In this document: positions 45,388 through 54,778 of the stretch, piece after piece
Position numbering within the stretch: position 1 is the stretch's first letter
How the letters are laid out: the number at the start of each line of letters is the position of its first letter
Origin: an uncultured Campylobacterales bacterium
Lineage (GTDB): Bacteria > Campylobacterota > Campylobacteria > Campylobacterales > Arcobacteraceae
Length of the DNA stretch: 64,000 nucleotides
Direction of reading: 5' to 3'
Assembly: GCA_947503785.1 (NCBI GenBank)
Contig: CANNFB010000012.1
Span: forward strand, 26,128 to 90,127
Notes under the pieces: generated by a model
What the model was told of the DNA's origin: nothing
Seen by the model: the letters and a program-made list of their open reading frames with translations, nothing else
Database searches by the model: none
Program-made: the position numbers and the translations under genes

Positions 45388-46374
45388 ATGTATAAAAATT
45401 TTATTGTTCAAGAAGCAAATAGATTAGATAAGTTCTTAGCATCACAAATTGATGCTTCAAGAAACCAAATAGAGCAACTTATAAAAAAAGAGTTTGTAAA
45501 AGTTGATGGTAAAACTGTAAGTAAAACAGGTTTAAAATTAAAAGAAAATCAAGAAATTGAAGTTAATTTTCCAAAAGCACAACTAGAGGTTGCAAAAGAT
45601 GAAACTTTTGTAAGAGAATCTTTAGAGGGTAAAGATGTAAAGATTATTTATGAAGATGATTATATTCTTGTTATAAATAAACCTGCAAATCTTACAATTC
45701 ATGATGCACCAAGTGTAAAAGATGCTACTTTAGTTGATTGGTTAAAGTTAAATAAAATATCTTTATCAACAATCTCAGGAGAAGAACGTCATGGAATTGT
45801 TCATAGATTAGATAAAGGAACAACTGGTGTTATGGTCGTTGCAAAAACAAATGAGGCTCATGCTTCACTGTCTGAGCAATTACAAGATAAAACTATGGGA
45901 AGATATTATCTGGCTATTACTGATTTGGCACTAAAAGATGATGTAATTATAGATAAACCAATAGGCAGAAATCCAAATAATAGACTAAAAATGTCTATAG
46001 AAGAAAATGGAAGAAATGCTAAATCTGCTTTTAAGAAGATTGATATAAGTAAAGACGAAAAATATGAACTGGTTGCAGCTAAATTATTTACAGGAAGAAC
46101 ACATCAGATAAGAGTACATCTAAGTTCGATAAATAGGCATATTCTAGGAGATAATTTATATGGTTTTAAGGGCGATTTGAATAAAATAAATAGATTTTAT
46201 TTACATGCATACAATCTGTATTTAATCCATCCTAATACGGGTGTTTTAATGACTTTTAAAGCAGATTTGCCAAATGACATGAATGAATTTTTAACTAAAC
46301 ATTTTCAAATGGAGAATATACATGACAAAATTGATGCAAACAACATCATTGACAGCTTTACTTCTTTTACTTAG
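45388..46374 (+). CDS. rluD: RluA/RluD-family pseudouridine synthase
   Basis: A 328-residue synthase. An S4-like RNA-binding domain occupies the first 60 residues (DKFLASQIDASRNQIEQLIKK), then the catalytic core has GIVHRLDKGTTGVMVVAK near residue 140, with the catalytic aspartate in HRLD, and GRTHQIRVHL near 240. It modifies 23S rRNA uridines, although the exact positions vary. I chose the ATG at 45388, preceded by AAAGAG; a GTG at 45370 is also in frame. The FlpA-like gene overlaps its 3' end by 53 bases. Confidence 0.9.
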   Translation: MYKNFIVQEANRLDKFLASQIDASRNQIEQLIKKEFVKVDGKTVSKTGLKLKENQEIEVNFPKAQLEVAKDETFVRESLEGKDVKIIYEDDYILVINKPANLTIHDAPSVKDATLVDWLKLNKISLSTISGEERHGIVHRLDKGTTGVMVVAKTNEAHASLSEQLQDKTMGRYYLAITDLALKDDVIIDKPIGRNPNNRLKMSIEENGRNAKSAFKKIDISKDEKYELVAAKLFTGRTHQIRVHLSSINRHILGDNLYGFKGDLNKINRFYLHAYNLYLIHPNTGVLMTFKADLPNDMNEFLTKHFQMENIHDKIDANNIIDSFTSFT

Positions 46375-47605
46375 TGGTTGTAATAATTTAAACAATAATT
46401 TAAATGCACCTGTTAAACCAAAAATAGATGAAACACTTGAAGTTATCGATACTAACTCACTAAAATCAATTTCTGATATGACTGCAATTGCTTTTGAATG
46501 GAAAAGAGTAGATGATGTAAGAGTTACTGGATATAATTTTTATAGAGCTAATATGCATAAAGATGGTAGAAGACTTAAGCTAATTGAGTCTGTAAATAAC
46601 AAGTATACAACGCACTTTGTTGATAAAGAGCTTGAACCTAATACAAAATATGTATATCAAATCTCTTCAAAAGCTGCTAATGGTATTGAGTCAAATACTA
46701 CAAATGCTTATATTACACAAACTCTTCCAAGAATTGTTCCTGTTAGTTTTGTTCAGGCATTATCAGATTTACCAAATAGAATTAAAGTTATTTGGAGACC
46801 ACATCCTGATTTAAGAGTTGCATATTATAAAATCGAAAAATTCAATACTACGCTTAATGAGTGGAATACTGAAAAGAAAATAAAAGGCAGATTAGAATCT
46901 GAATACATCGATACAGGTTTAGATAATAATGAAACTTTTAAATATAGAATAACAGCTTTCACTTTTGAAGATGTATCTACAAAACCTAGTGAAGCAATTA
47001 CTGCTAAAACAAAAGCATTACCAAATGGAGTGCAAAACTTAATTGTTACAAATAATGAACCTAAGAAAATTTTATTAGGATGGGAGCCTTCTACTACATC
47101 TGATATTATAAAATATGAAATTCATAGAAGTTCAATTAAAACTTTTGGGTTTAAAAAAATAAAAGAAGTAAATAATAATACTTTTGCATTTGTTGATCAA
47201 GTAGATCAAGATGGAAAAGAATATTATTACAAAGTAATAGCTGTGGATAAAGACAACTTAAAAAGTTCATCAAAAATAGATCCAATAAAAGGTATTAGTT
47301 TAAATAAACCAGGGAAACCAACTATTTCATTAGCTCAAATTCAAGATTCTAAAGCAATTATAAATTGGACAGCAGCTGATAATAGAGCAATTTCATATAA
47401 TATTTATAAAAAAACAATGATTAGTTTCTTTGAATCTAAAACTGAAAAGTTTACAGATATTCGTGAATTAAGATTTGTTGATAATAATATTATTTCAGGA
47501 GTTGAGTATAAGTATTCAATTCAAGCAAATGATACATACGGATTAATGTCTGAAAAAACAGATGAAGCGTCATTAATTTTACCAAAAATATCTCTTAAAA
47601 AGTAG
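46322..47605 (+). CDS. flpA: Fibronectin type III lipoprotein, FlpA-like
   Basis: A 427-residue surface lipoprotein. The signal peptide ends at the lipobox LLSGC, so residue C20 should be lipidated. About four fibronectin-III-like repeats follow (beginnings near 50, 140, 235 and 330, each with W..v.d.rv..Y.iyr-like text, for example AFEWKRVDDVRVTGYNFYRA). The synteny (rluD-type gene, FN3 lipoprotein, trmB, ftsE, ftsX, M23-like gene) matches, from memory, C. jejuni flpA, which binds fibronectin. Here it may mediate surface contacts. GGAG precedes the ATG. Confidence 0.78.
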   Translation: MTKLMQTTSLTALLLLLSGCNNLNNNLNAPVKPKIDETLEVIDTNSLKSISDMTAIAFEWKRVDDVRVTGYNFYRANMHKDGRRLKLIESVNNKYTTHFVDKELEPNTKYVYQISSKAANGIESNTTNAYITQTLPRIVPVSFVQALSDLPNRIKVIWRPHPDLRVAYYKIEKFNTTLNEWNTEKKIKGRLESEYIDTGLDNNETFKYRITAFTFEDVSTKPSEAITAKTKALPNGVQNLIVTNNEPKKILLGWEPSTTSDIIKYEIHRSSIKTFGFKKIKEVNNNTFAFVDQVDQDGKEYYYKVIAVDKDNLKSSSKIDPIKGISLNKPGKPTISLAQIQDSKAIINWTAADNRAISYNIYKKTMISFFESKTEKFTDIRELRFVDNNIISGVEYKYSIQANDTYGLMSEKTDEASLILPKISLKK

Positions 47606-47614
47606 TCTTAAAAA

Positions 47615-48805
47615 ATGCCTCATATAGTATTTAATAAAACAGAACTAATAAATACACCATCAACAAAAGATGGTGTAGACTTTAAATTTATTGCAAAATC
47701 ATATAATTTTACAGAACATCAAAGAAATATAGAATATAAAATTGCAGTTGAAAATGAAAACAAAGAATTTTTATTAACTTTAAAAGATAAAGATACTGAC
47801 AAAATGATTAAGATTGACAAAGTAACTAGAATTGCTCCTATTACTTTAGTAAAAGATGCTTTAAACGCTTATACTAACTCTATTAACGCAAATATAGTAT
47901 TTTCAAATACTAATACAATTAATCAAAAAGCTGAACCAAATAAAGAGTATTTAAAAGATATCAATTATTTTGTAGAAGAGTTTCAAACAGACAAAGAAAT
48001 TCAAATAGAGATTGGTTTTGGTAGTGGTAGACATCTTTTATATCAAGCTAAACATAATCCAGATGTACAATTTATTGGACTTGAAATTCATACGCCATCA
48101 ATAGAACAAGCTTTAAAACAAATGAAATTACAAGATATTTCAAATGTTCTTATAGTGAATTATGATGCTCGATTATTTATGGAGTTTATTGACTCAAATA
48201 AAGTAGGAAAGATTTTTGTACATTTCCCTGTTCCATGGGATAAAAAACCTCATAGAAGAATTTATTCAAATGAATTCATCAATGAAGCCTTAAGAGTTTT
48301 AAAAGTTGAAGGAACACTTGAACTTAGAACTGATAGTAGGAAGTATTTTGATTACTGTACTGAACTTCTTACAAATCTTCCAACTGGAAAGATTACAATT
48401 GATATTAATAAAGATTTAGAAATATCAAGTAAATATGAAGATAGATGGAAAAAACAAGGTAAAAATATTTATGATGTAGTTCTTTTATCTCATAGTATAG
48501 ATGCACCTTTAAAAATAGAAAAAGACTTCTCTTTTGATTTTAAAATAAATTATGAAAAAAAAATAGAACAGATTCCTACAAAATCTATTGTTGAAAAAGA
48601 TTTCTTTGTTCATATTGAAGATTTATTTATAATTGAAAATGAAGATAATTCTGGATTAATTCAATTAACAATGGGTAATTTTGATAGACCTGTTAGTAAG
48701 TATTTATTAATTAGAGATGGGAAAATCAACTATTACCAAGGAACACCAATTCCTACTAGTTCAAATATAAAAGCTCATAAAAAGTTAAAAGAGATTCTTA
48801 ACTAA
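47615..48805 (+). CDS. trmB: tRNA (guanine-N7)-methyltransferase, long form
   Basis: A 396-residue protein with the TrmB core at about 125-270: IEIGFGSGRHLLYQAKHNPDVQFIGLEIH for S-adenosylmethionine, then KIFVHFPVPWDKKPHRRIY, a variant of the FPDPWPKKRH motif. It methylates G46 of tRNAs. E. coli TrmB is about 240 residues; this one has about 120 extra residues on each side, as in other Campylobacterota. It overlaps ftsE by one base. Confidence 0.9.
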   Translation: MPHIVFNKTELINTPSTKDGVDFKFIAKSYNFTEHQRNIEYKIAVENENKEFLLTLKDKDTDKMIKIDKVTRIAPITLVKDALNAYTNSINANIVFSNTNTINQKAEPNKEYLKDINYFVEEFQTDKEIQIEIGFGSGRHLLYQAKHNPDVQFIGLEIHTPSIEQALKQMKLQDISNVLIVNYDARLFMEFIDSNKVGKIFVHFPVPWDKKPHRRIYSNEFINEALRVLKVEGTLELRTDSRKYFDYCTELLTNLPTGKITIDINKDLEISSKYEDRWKKQGKNIYDVVLLSHSIDAPLKIEKDFSFDFKINYEKKIEQIPTKSIVEKDFFVHIEDLFIIENEDNSGLIQLTMGNFDRPVSKYLLIRDGKINYYQGTPIPTSSNIKAHKKLKEILN

Positions 48806-49467
48806 TGCTCGAAGCTAAAAATATTTATTTATCTTATGATGATAATAAATATATTATTAAAAAGGGAAACTTTAGAATTAAACCTAAAGAATTCATTTTT
48901 ATTGGTGGAAACTCAGGAAGTGGAAAGTCTACTTTATTAAAATCTTTTTATGGAGAGATTCCATTAAAGCATGGAAGTTTAAAAATTGATGGGGTTGAAG
49001 TTTTTGGAATTAAAGGAAAAAAACTAAGAGTTCTGCGAAAAGATATTGGAGTTATATTTCAAGATTATAAACTTGTAAATGAATATACTATTGAAGAAAA
49101 TATTATGATTCCTTTAAAAATCAATGGCTACTCAAATGAAATATCAAAAGATCAAGCAAATAAACTACTCTCTCATGTAAAACTATCTCACCGCGCAGGA
49201 TATTATCCAAATGAATTAAGTGGTGGAGAGCAGCAAAGAGTTGCAGTTGCAAGGGCTCTTGCACATAATCCAAAGATTATAATTGCAGATGAGCCTACAG
49301 GAAATCTTGATGATTATTCAGCAGAAGTTGTTTGGAACTTATTAAAAGGTGCAAATGAACAATTAGGAATTACAATTGTAGTTGTAACACATAGAGTTCC
49401 TAAAAACTTAGGAATAAAATTTAGACAGTTATCCTTAGAGGATGGTATGGTTTATGAAGTTTCTTAA
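48805..49467 (+). CDS. ftsE: Cell-division ABC ATPase FtsE
   Basis: A 220-residue ABC ATPase: Walker [17 protein letters not shown] near residue 33, signature [17 protein letters not shown] near 138, Walker [14 protein letters not shown] near 158 and the switch histidine in VVVTHR. With FtsX it forms a type VII ABC complex that transmits ATP hydrolysis across the membrane to periplasmic EnvC-like hydrolase activators. It overlaps ftsX by 14 bases. Confidence 0.93.
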   Translation: MLEAKNIYLSYDDNKYIIKKGNFRIKPKEFIFIGGNSGSGKSTLLKSFYGEIPLKHGSLKIDGVEVFGIKGKKLRVLRKDIGVIFQDYKLVNEYTIEENIMIPLKINGYSNEISKDQANKLLSHVKLSHRAGYYPNELSGGEQQRVAVARALAHNPKIIIADEPTGNLDDYSAEVVWNLLKGANEQLGITIVVVTHRVPKNLGIKFRQLSLEDGMVYEVS

Positions 49468-50272
49468 AAATATATTTGCTTTCTTAATTCCTCTTTGTGC
49501 AATGCTACTTACTTTCACATTATATTTATTAATTGATAATGTAGTAGAAAACTATAAAAAGAAAATTTCAAGAGATTATTCTATTGTTATAGTTACAAAT
49601 ACACCACTTATAAAAGAGAATATAGATGAACTTGCAGATATAAAAGTTGAGAGAATTCAAACTTTACCAAAAGAAAAAATAATCAATGATATAAAATCTA
49701 ATTTATCAACTAGTTCTATTAAATTACTAAAGAAGAAACTTCCTCATTTTTATCAAATATACTTAGAAGTTTTTCCAACAACTAGTGAATTAGAAACAAT
49801 TAAAGAAACTCTACTTCAAAATAAAAATGTTAGAAAAGTAGAAGTGTTCTACAAAAATCATAATCAAACTTATTTACTTTTAGTATTGCTTAGTAGTATT
49901 TCATTTATACTATTTTTTATCATTACAATTTTTGCAATTATAATAATTGCAAAACAAATAAAATTATGGTTTCATGAACATAGCACTAGAATTGCTATAT
50001 TAAGACTTCATGGTGCTTCTGTTTTATATAGTGCATCAACGGTTCTAAATTATGCAATTATTAGTTCTTTTCTTGCTTTTTTAATTGTAGGAGGACTTTT
50101 ATACTATATTTCAAATAATATGGGAATATTATTTCCAATAGAGTTACATGAGATAATTAATGTAGAAATAAATTTAAATTATGAATTAATTAAACTATTT
50201 ACATTATCTTTTACTATTTCAATATTTACAATATTAGGGGTACTATTAAAGTACAAAATAAATGATGATTAA
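49454..50272 (+). CDS. ftsX: Cell-division membrane protein FtsX
   Basis: A 272-residue membrane protein with four helices: near residues 4-24 ([25 protein letters not shown]), 138-165, 190-220 and 240-265. A periplasmic loop of about 100 residues lies between the first two. The plan matches FtsX. I chose the ATG at 49454, since AGAGGA lies 10 bases upstream; the ATG at 49442 sits right on that sequence. It overlaps the EnvC-like gene by 11 bases, so FtsE, FtsX and EnvC-like are made together. Confidence 0.9.
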   Translation: MKFLKNIFAFLIPLCAMLLTFTLYLLIDNVVENYKKKISRDYSIVIVTNTPLIKENIDELADIKVERIQTLPKEKIINDIKSNLSTSSIKLLKKKLPHFYQIYLEVFPTTSELETIKETLLQNKNVRKVEVFYKNHNQTYLLLVLLSSISFILFFIITIFAIIIIAKQIKLWFHEHSTRIAILRLHGASVLYSASTVLNYAIISSFLAFLIVGGLLYYISNNMGILFPIELHEIINVEINLNYELIKLFTLSFTISIFTILGVLLKYKINDD

Positions 50273-51596
50273 AATATTTTTTATACTATTACTTATATTT
50301 AGTAATATTACTTTAGCATCAACAAAAACTATAGATAAAAAAATCAAAAATAATAAAAATAGCTTAAATAAGAATGTCTCAAAAAAGAAACAGACTTCTT
50401 TAAAAGTTAAATCTTTAGCCAATAAAATTAATGAACAAAACAAAAATATTATCAACTTAGAAAAAAATATCAAAAAAGTAAACTCTGATATTAATGAACA
50501 TGAAAAGCTTTTGGAAGAATCAAAATCAAAACTCGAACAACTAAGAAAAAGATCTACAAACTTAATAAAAGAGAAAAAAGGTAATGAAGTACAAATAGTT
50601 GATACTATAATCGAAGATTTTTCTACTTCTATCGCACTTAAATTAGCTTCAAAGAATACTCTAGGAGAGTTAATAGATAGTGAAATATACACTATACTTT
50701 CAGAAAATTCAAAAGATCAAATACTTAAATTAGATAATAACTATGATTTATTAACAAATAATACAAAAGAAAATCAAAAAAATATTAAAAAAATATCTAC
50801 ATATATTGAAGAAAGAAAAAAGACTAAAAAAACTCTAAATACACTTAAAAACAAACACTCTAAATCTTTAAATAACTTAGAAGATCAACATAAATCTTAT
50901 CAAAAAGAATTAAAAAAAGTTGCACAGCAACAAGAATCACTTAAAAAACTTTTATCTAATTTAAATATTTTAAAAGAAGAAGAATTAAGAAAAGAAAGAA
51001 TAAGAAGAGCTAAACTTCAAAGATTACTTGCTTTAAAGAAGAAGAAAGCAGAAGCAAAAAGAAAAAAGAAAAAGAATAATTCAAAAACAGCAAAAACAGA
51101 AGAAAAAATACAAACAGCAGAAGTTAGAAATCAAAAGTATGCTAAGAACTTAAATTTAGATGTAAAAAAAATAGGTTCATCAACTTCTGGAGTTAAAGTA
51201 GTTAGATATAGAGGGAAAAGAACAATAGCTCCTCTTAAATCCTTTAATGTTGTAAAGAAATTTGGTTCTTACTATGATCCTATTTATAAAATCAAACTAT
51301 TTAATGAATCTATTGTTTTAAAGACTAAAAGACCTAAAGCAAAAGTTGTTTCTGTGTTAAATGGAAAAGTTGTTTATGCTAAGAAAAATTCAGGAATGCT
51401 TGAGAATGTTGTTATTATTCAACATGAAAATGGACTTCATACAATCTATTCTCATTTAGATGAAATTGCACCCACACTTAAAGTTGGTAAGTGGATAAAA
51501 AAAGGTTATGTAGTTGGCCGAGTGGATAAAAACTTGACTTTTCAAGCTACAAAAAATTCTGCGCATATTAACCCAAAAGATTTATTTAGAATTTGA
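50262..51596 (+). CDS. EnvC-like protein with degenerate LytM domain
   Basis: A 444-residue exported protein. A signal peptide (residues 1-18, ending in TLAS) is followed by long coiled coils (about 20-270), as in EnvC. The C-terminal LytM/M23 domain is at about 315-444 with VIIQHENGLHTIYSHLDEIAPTLKVGKWIKKG. The first zinc ligands (HxxxD) are replaced in the FGSYYDPIYKIKLFNE segment, and the HLHFE strand is replaced by TFQATKNSAHINP. It is therefore probably non-catalytic, like EnvC, and activates an amidase. Immediate linkage to ftsEX supports this. Confidence 0.85.
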   Translation: MMIKIFFILLLIFSNITLASTKTIDKKIKNNKNSLNKNVSKKKQTSLKVKSLANKINEQNKNIINLEKNIKKVNSDINEHEKLLEESKSKLEQLRKRSTNLIKEKKGNEVQIVDTIIEDFSTSIALKLASKNTLGELIDSEIYTILSENSKDQILKLDNNYDLLTNNTKENQKNIKKISTYIEERKKTKKTLNTLKNKHSKSLNNLEDQHKSYQKELKKVAQQQESLKKLLSNLNILKEEELRKERIRRAKLQRLLALKKKKAEAKRKKKKNNSKTAKTEEKIQTAEVRNQKYAKNLNLDVKKIGSSTSGVKVVRYRGKRTIAPLKSFNVVKKFGSYYDPIYKIKLFNESIVLKTKRPKAKVVSVLNGKVVYAKKNSGMLENVVIIQHENGLHTIYSHLDEIAPTLKVGKWIKKGYVVGRVDKNLTFQATKNSAHINPKDLFRI

Positions 51597-52333
51597 TGTA
51601 CAAATATAAATACCTTCATATTTATCTTCCCGTATTTTTTATACTATGGGTTGGACTTTTTATAGATAGTAAACTTATCGCCAGTCATTTTGTAAATAGT
51701 CAATATCTTACGAATATCTTAGTATTTCTAGTCTTTGCTTGGATTTACTTAAAAGTATCCGTAAAGATAAAAAAACTAATGCTTTATGGATTAATTTTAG
51801 CAGTTTTAGGTGAAGTATTATTTGCACTTGTTTTAGGTATGTATACATATAGATTAGATAATCTTCCACTATATGTTCCATTAGGCCATAGTATGATTTA
51901 CGCAGCTGTATTTTATATAGCAAAAGAACCTATTTTTAAAAAAAATAAAAATTTAATAATAAATATACTTTTTGTTTTAATGCTATTTTATTCAACGGCT
52001 TGGCTTGTTTTTGCAAACGATGTTTTTGGATTCATTTGTATGTTAGTTATAGTTTATTTATTTAGAAGAAAAGCACATACAAAACTATTTTTTCTAATAA
52101 TGTTTTTTATAATTGTTTATTTAGAACTAATTGGAACACATTATCAAAACTGGTATTGGCCTGAAATTTGGTTTGATAAAATATCTTTTATACCAAGTGC
52201 AAATCCACCAAGTGGTATAAGTGTGTTTTATTTTGGTTTTGATGTTGGTTGTTTATATATTTATAAGATACTAAATAAGCAAAAATGGAAAAGATTACGT
52301 AATTTACAAAAAATAAAAAGAGATAAAATATGA
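51596..52333 (+). CDS. Multi-pass membrane protein, unknown
   Basis: A 245-residue hydrophobic protein with about seven membrane helices, the first at residues 10-26 (LPVFFILWVGLFID). Near the C-terminus it has HYQNWYWPEIWFDKISFIPSANPPSGISVFYFGFD, a tryptophan/proline-rich stretch that may form a conserved loop. I do not recognise the family. The ATG overlaps the EnvC-like stop (TGATG); a TTG one codon earlier is also possible. It overlaps the next gene by 4 bases. Confidence 0.65.
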   Translation: MYKYKYLHIYLPVFFILWVGLFIDSKLIASHFVNSQYLTNILVFLVFAWIYLKVSVKIKKLMLYGLILAVLGEVLFALVLGMYTYRLDNLPLYVPLGHSMIYAAVFYIAKEPIFKKNKNLIINILFVLMLFYSTAWLVFANDVFGFICMLVIVYLFRRKAHTKLFFLIMFFIIVYLELIGTHYQNWYWPEIWFDKISFIPSANPPSGISVFYFGFDVGCLYIYKILNKQKWKRLRNLQKIKRDKI

Positions 52334-52776
52334 TATTATACATAGATGGAGATGCTTTTCCAAATTTATTAAAACCTATTGTTTTAAGAGCAATTGAAAG
52401 ACTAAAGTTAGAGACAATTGTAATTGCAAATAAAAAAATAAATATAGGGAAATCAAGTCATATTACATATATGATAGTAGAAGCTGGTGCAGATGAAGCT
52501 GATAATAAAATAGTCGAGCTTTTAAAAGAAGATGACTTAGTAATAACAGCAGATATTCCACTAGCTGATAGAGTAATATCAAAAAAAGCACATGCAATAG
52601 ATCACAGAGGTGCTATGTATACAGTAGATAATATAAAACAATATCTTGCATACAGAAACTTAATGCAAGAAATACGAGATAGTGGAGAAATGACAAAAGG
52701 CCCAGCTGCTTTTTCTCAAAAAGATTCACAAGAGTTTGCAAACTCATTAAACAAATTTTTGCAGAATATAAAATAA
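52330..52776 (+). CDS. YaiI/YqxD (DUF188)-family protein
   Basis: A 148-residue protein of the UPF0178/DUF188 family. It opens ILYIDGDAFPNLLKPIVLRAIERL and has VEAGADEADNKIVELLKEDDLVITADIPLADRVISK, rich in conserved aspartates like a PIN-related nuclease fold, and ends with GPAAFSQKDSQEFANSLNKFL. Activity is unproven. It overlaps the preceding gene by 4 bases. Confidence 0.88.
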   Translation: MILYIDGDAFPNLLKPIVLRAIERLKLETIVIANKKINIGKSSHITYMIVEAGADEADNKIVELLKEDDLVITADIPLADRVISKKAHAIDHRGAMYTVDNIKQYLAYRNLMQEIRDSGEMTKGPAAFSQKDSQEFANSLNKFLQNIK

Positions 52777-52803
52777 TTAAAATAATACAAAGGATTTATC
52801 ATC

Positions 52804-53682
52804 ATTTTAATAGACCAAGCAACAAAAAAACAATTTAACTCATTTTGTAAGAAAAACAATCCAAAAGATTTAGAAACAGCGATTGAATATTTTACAGTAT
52901 TTGGAGGGCTTAATATCGATATTGATATTACAATTCCATTAAAAGAATTAATTGAGACTGAGATTTTAGATAAATATAAATATTTTAAAAATCAGATAAA
53001 TACAATTACTGGTGGGTATAGTGTAGATCAAGCAGTATTAAGTGGTATTGCTTTAGGAGATAGAAGAACAAATTCATCTTTTAAAAGAGCTTTTGTAAGC
53101 TTTGAAGAAGGAATGAAGTGTGTTGAAGGACTAGTTGAGAGAGGTATTATTGAGATGGAATCATCTCAGCATTTCTTAGTTAATCAAAGAGGAGATAGTA
53201 AAATATCTAAAAAACTTTTATTTACAACACCATTTTTAAGATTTTGGTTTGCCTTTGTTTCACCTATTTATAAAGGTATTAAAGATGGTAACTATGATGA
53301 ATTTTATAAAAACTATGAAAATAGAAAAGCTGAATTTACAGGTTTTGTATTTGAAGAGTTAGCACTGGAATTTTTAAGAGATGCTTATGCAGATGATGAG
53401 ATTAAAAATATTGGTAAATACTGGGATGATAAAAACAACATCGATTTAGTAGCAAAAACTAAGTCTGGTAAAACAATAGCAGCATCTTGTAAATATGTAG
53501 ACTCAAAGATTAAAAAAAGCGAATTAAACAACTTAAAAAACACTTGTAAAGAAGTAGGATTTGAACCTGATATTTGTATACTATTTACAAAAAAAGGATT
53601 TACAAATGAGCTTAAAGCATTAAAAGATGAAACACTAAGACTATATACTGCAAAAAGTTTTAAACTACTACTTGATAAATAA
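52804..53682 (+). CDS. Stand-alone DUF234 protein, non-standard start
   Basis: A 292-residue reading frame with no ATG, GTG or TTG before an internal ATG at 53113. The frame is open back to 52786. A good AAGGA lies at 52790-52794, so an ATT at 52804 (giving MLIDQATKKQFNSFCKKNNP) or ATC at 52801 would be the start, as with infC-type ATT starts. The N-terminal 100 residues contain FTVFGGLNIDIDITIPLKELIE; a winged-helix-like region and DUF234 follow (PFLRFWFAFVSP, then GKYWDDKNNIDLVAKTKSGKTIAASCKY). There is no P-loop. It is either a real gene with a rare start or a copy that has lost its ATG. Confidence 0.7.
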   Translation: MLIDQATKKQFNSFCKKNNPKDLETAIEYFTVFGGLNIDIDITIPLKELIETEILDKYKYFKNQINTITGGYSVDQAVLSGIALGDRRTNSSFKRAFVSFEEGMKCVEGLVERGIIEMESSQHFLVNQRGDSKISKKLLFTTPFLRFWFAFVSPIYKGIKDGNYDEFYKNYENRKAEFTGFVFEELALEFLRDAYADDEIKNIGKYWDDKNNIDLVAKTKSGKTIAASCKYVDSKIKKSELNNLKNTCKEVGFEPDICILFTKKGFTNELKALKDETLRLYTAKSFKLLLDK

Positions 53683-53684
53683 AT

Positions 53685-54752
53685 ATGAATTTAGTCGGAC
53701 TTAATTATATAAATGAAAAAGATAAAGAGTTAACAAGACTCTTTATTGAATCAAAAGATATAAAAAAATATATATTAGGCATAAACAAACTTGGTAAAAG
53801 TGTATTAAAACAGCTTGAAGTAGATGGAATCATAGATGATTTTACAAGAGTTCAAAAATCAAGAAAAAAAGCAGTATTACAAATAGAAGAAGTTCCTAAA
53901 GACTCTATTATACTTACAGTGGCAACAGGAAGTCCACTAGAAGTAAATATCAAACTTAATGAGTTAGGATATACACACTTTAACTATTTAGCCTTTATAA
54001 GATACTCAAAACTTGACTTAGTTCACCCTCCTTTTATTATGGACTTTAAAGATGACTTTTTAGAAAATGAAAATAAGTATCATAAAATTTATAATCTTTT
54101 AGCAGATGAAAAATCAAAAGAAGTTTTTAAAAAAATATTAAACTTTAAGATGACTTTTGATTTAGAGTTTATGAAAGGTTTTACAAATAACTTTGATGAA
54201 CAATACTTTGATAAAGAGTTAATTCCAGATATTAAAAATATAACTTTTATAGATGGTGGAGCTTATGTAGGTGATACTCTTCCAAGTATTATAAAAAACT
54301 TCCCCGATTATAAAAAAATATATTGTATTGAACCAAATGATTTACATATAAAGATTGCCAAAAGAGACTTTTCAACTCAAAGAGATATTGAATTTATAAA
54401 TTGTGGTTTAGGAAATAAAAAACAAGATAAAACTAAAGTACAAAAATCACAAGATATTTGTGCTCATGATTATCAAGCAGAAAATATTGATAGTATAGAT
54501 AACTTAATAAAAGAAAAAGTAGATTTTATCAAACTTGATATTGAAGGTGCAGAACAAGATACTATTGAAGGTGCAAAACAAACTATTTTAAACTACCATC
54601 CTATTTTAGCTATTTGTATCTATCATAAGGCCGAAGATTGGTATAAAGTACCAGAACTAGTACTAAGTATTAGAAATGATTATAAAGTCTATATACGTCA
54701 TTATATGGAAGGAATTTATGAGACGGTTATGTATTTTATTCCGAAGAAGTAA
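53685..54752 (+). CDS. FkbM-family methyltransferase
   Basis: A 355-residue protein. An N-terminal 170 residues (IKKYILGINKLGKSVLKQL, then IILTVATGSPLEVNIKLNELGY) look like a nucleotide-binding Rossmann half. The FkbM methyltransferase domain is at about 190-345: FIDGGAYVGDTLPSIIKNFP, IYCIEPNDLHIKIAKRDF and DFIKLDIEGAEQDTIEGAKQTI. FkbM enzymes methylate sugars or polyketides, often in surface polysaccharide loci; none is visible here. It begins 2 bases after the DUF234 gene and ends in its own terminator. Confidence 0.82.
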   Translation: MNLVGLNYINEKDKELTRLFIESKDIKKYILGINKLGKSVLKQLEVDGIIDDFTRVQKSRKKAVLQIEEVPKDSIILTVATGSPLEVNIKLNELGYTHFNYLAFIRYSKLDLVHPPFIMDFKDDFLENENKYHKIYNLLADEKSKEVFKKILNFKMTFDLEFMKGFTNNFDEQYFDKELIPDIKNITFIDGGAYVGDTLPSIIKNFPDYKKIYCIEPNDLHIKIAKRDFSTQRDIEFINCGLGNKKQDKTKVQKSQDICAHDYQAENIDSIDNLIKEKVDFIKLDIEGAEQDTIEGAKQTILNYHPILAICIYHKAEDWYKVPELVLSIRNDYKVYIRHYMEGIYETVMYFIPKK

Positions 54753-54768
54753 AGAGTTTTACTTCTTC
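54743..54768 (+). terminator. Terminator of the FkbM gene
   Basis: A perfect 11-bp stem (GAAGAAGTAAA / TTTACTTCTTC) with a GAGT loop, overlapping the stop codon of the FkbM gene and followed by a short T-rich tract. Confidence 0.65.
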
Positions 54769-54778
54769 TTATATAAGA

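Noticed and set aside
50246..50692. Minus-strand frame of 148 hydrophobic residues opposite the EnvC-like gene
   Set aside because: It is the mirror of a lysine- and asparagine-rich coiled-coil coding region, which yields long Phe/Leu/Ser frames by composition.
53113..53682. A short 189-residue gene starting at the ATG at 53113
   Set aside because: The frame stays open and family-like for 103 more codons upstream, with a good ribosome-binding site near 52790, so this ATG is internal.
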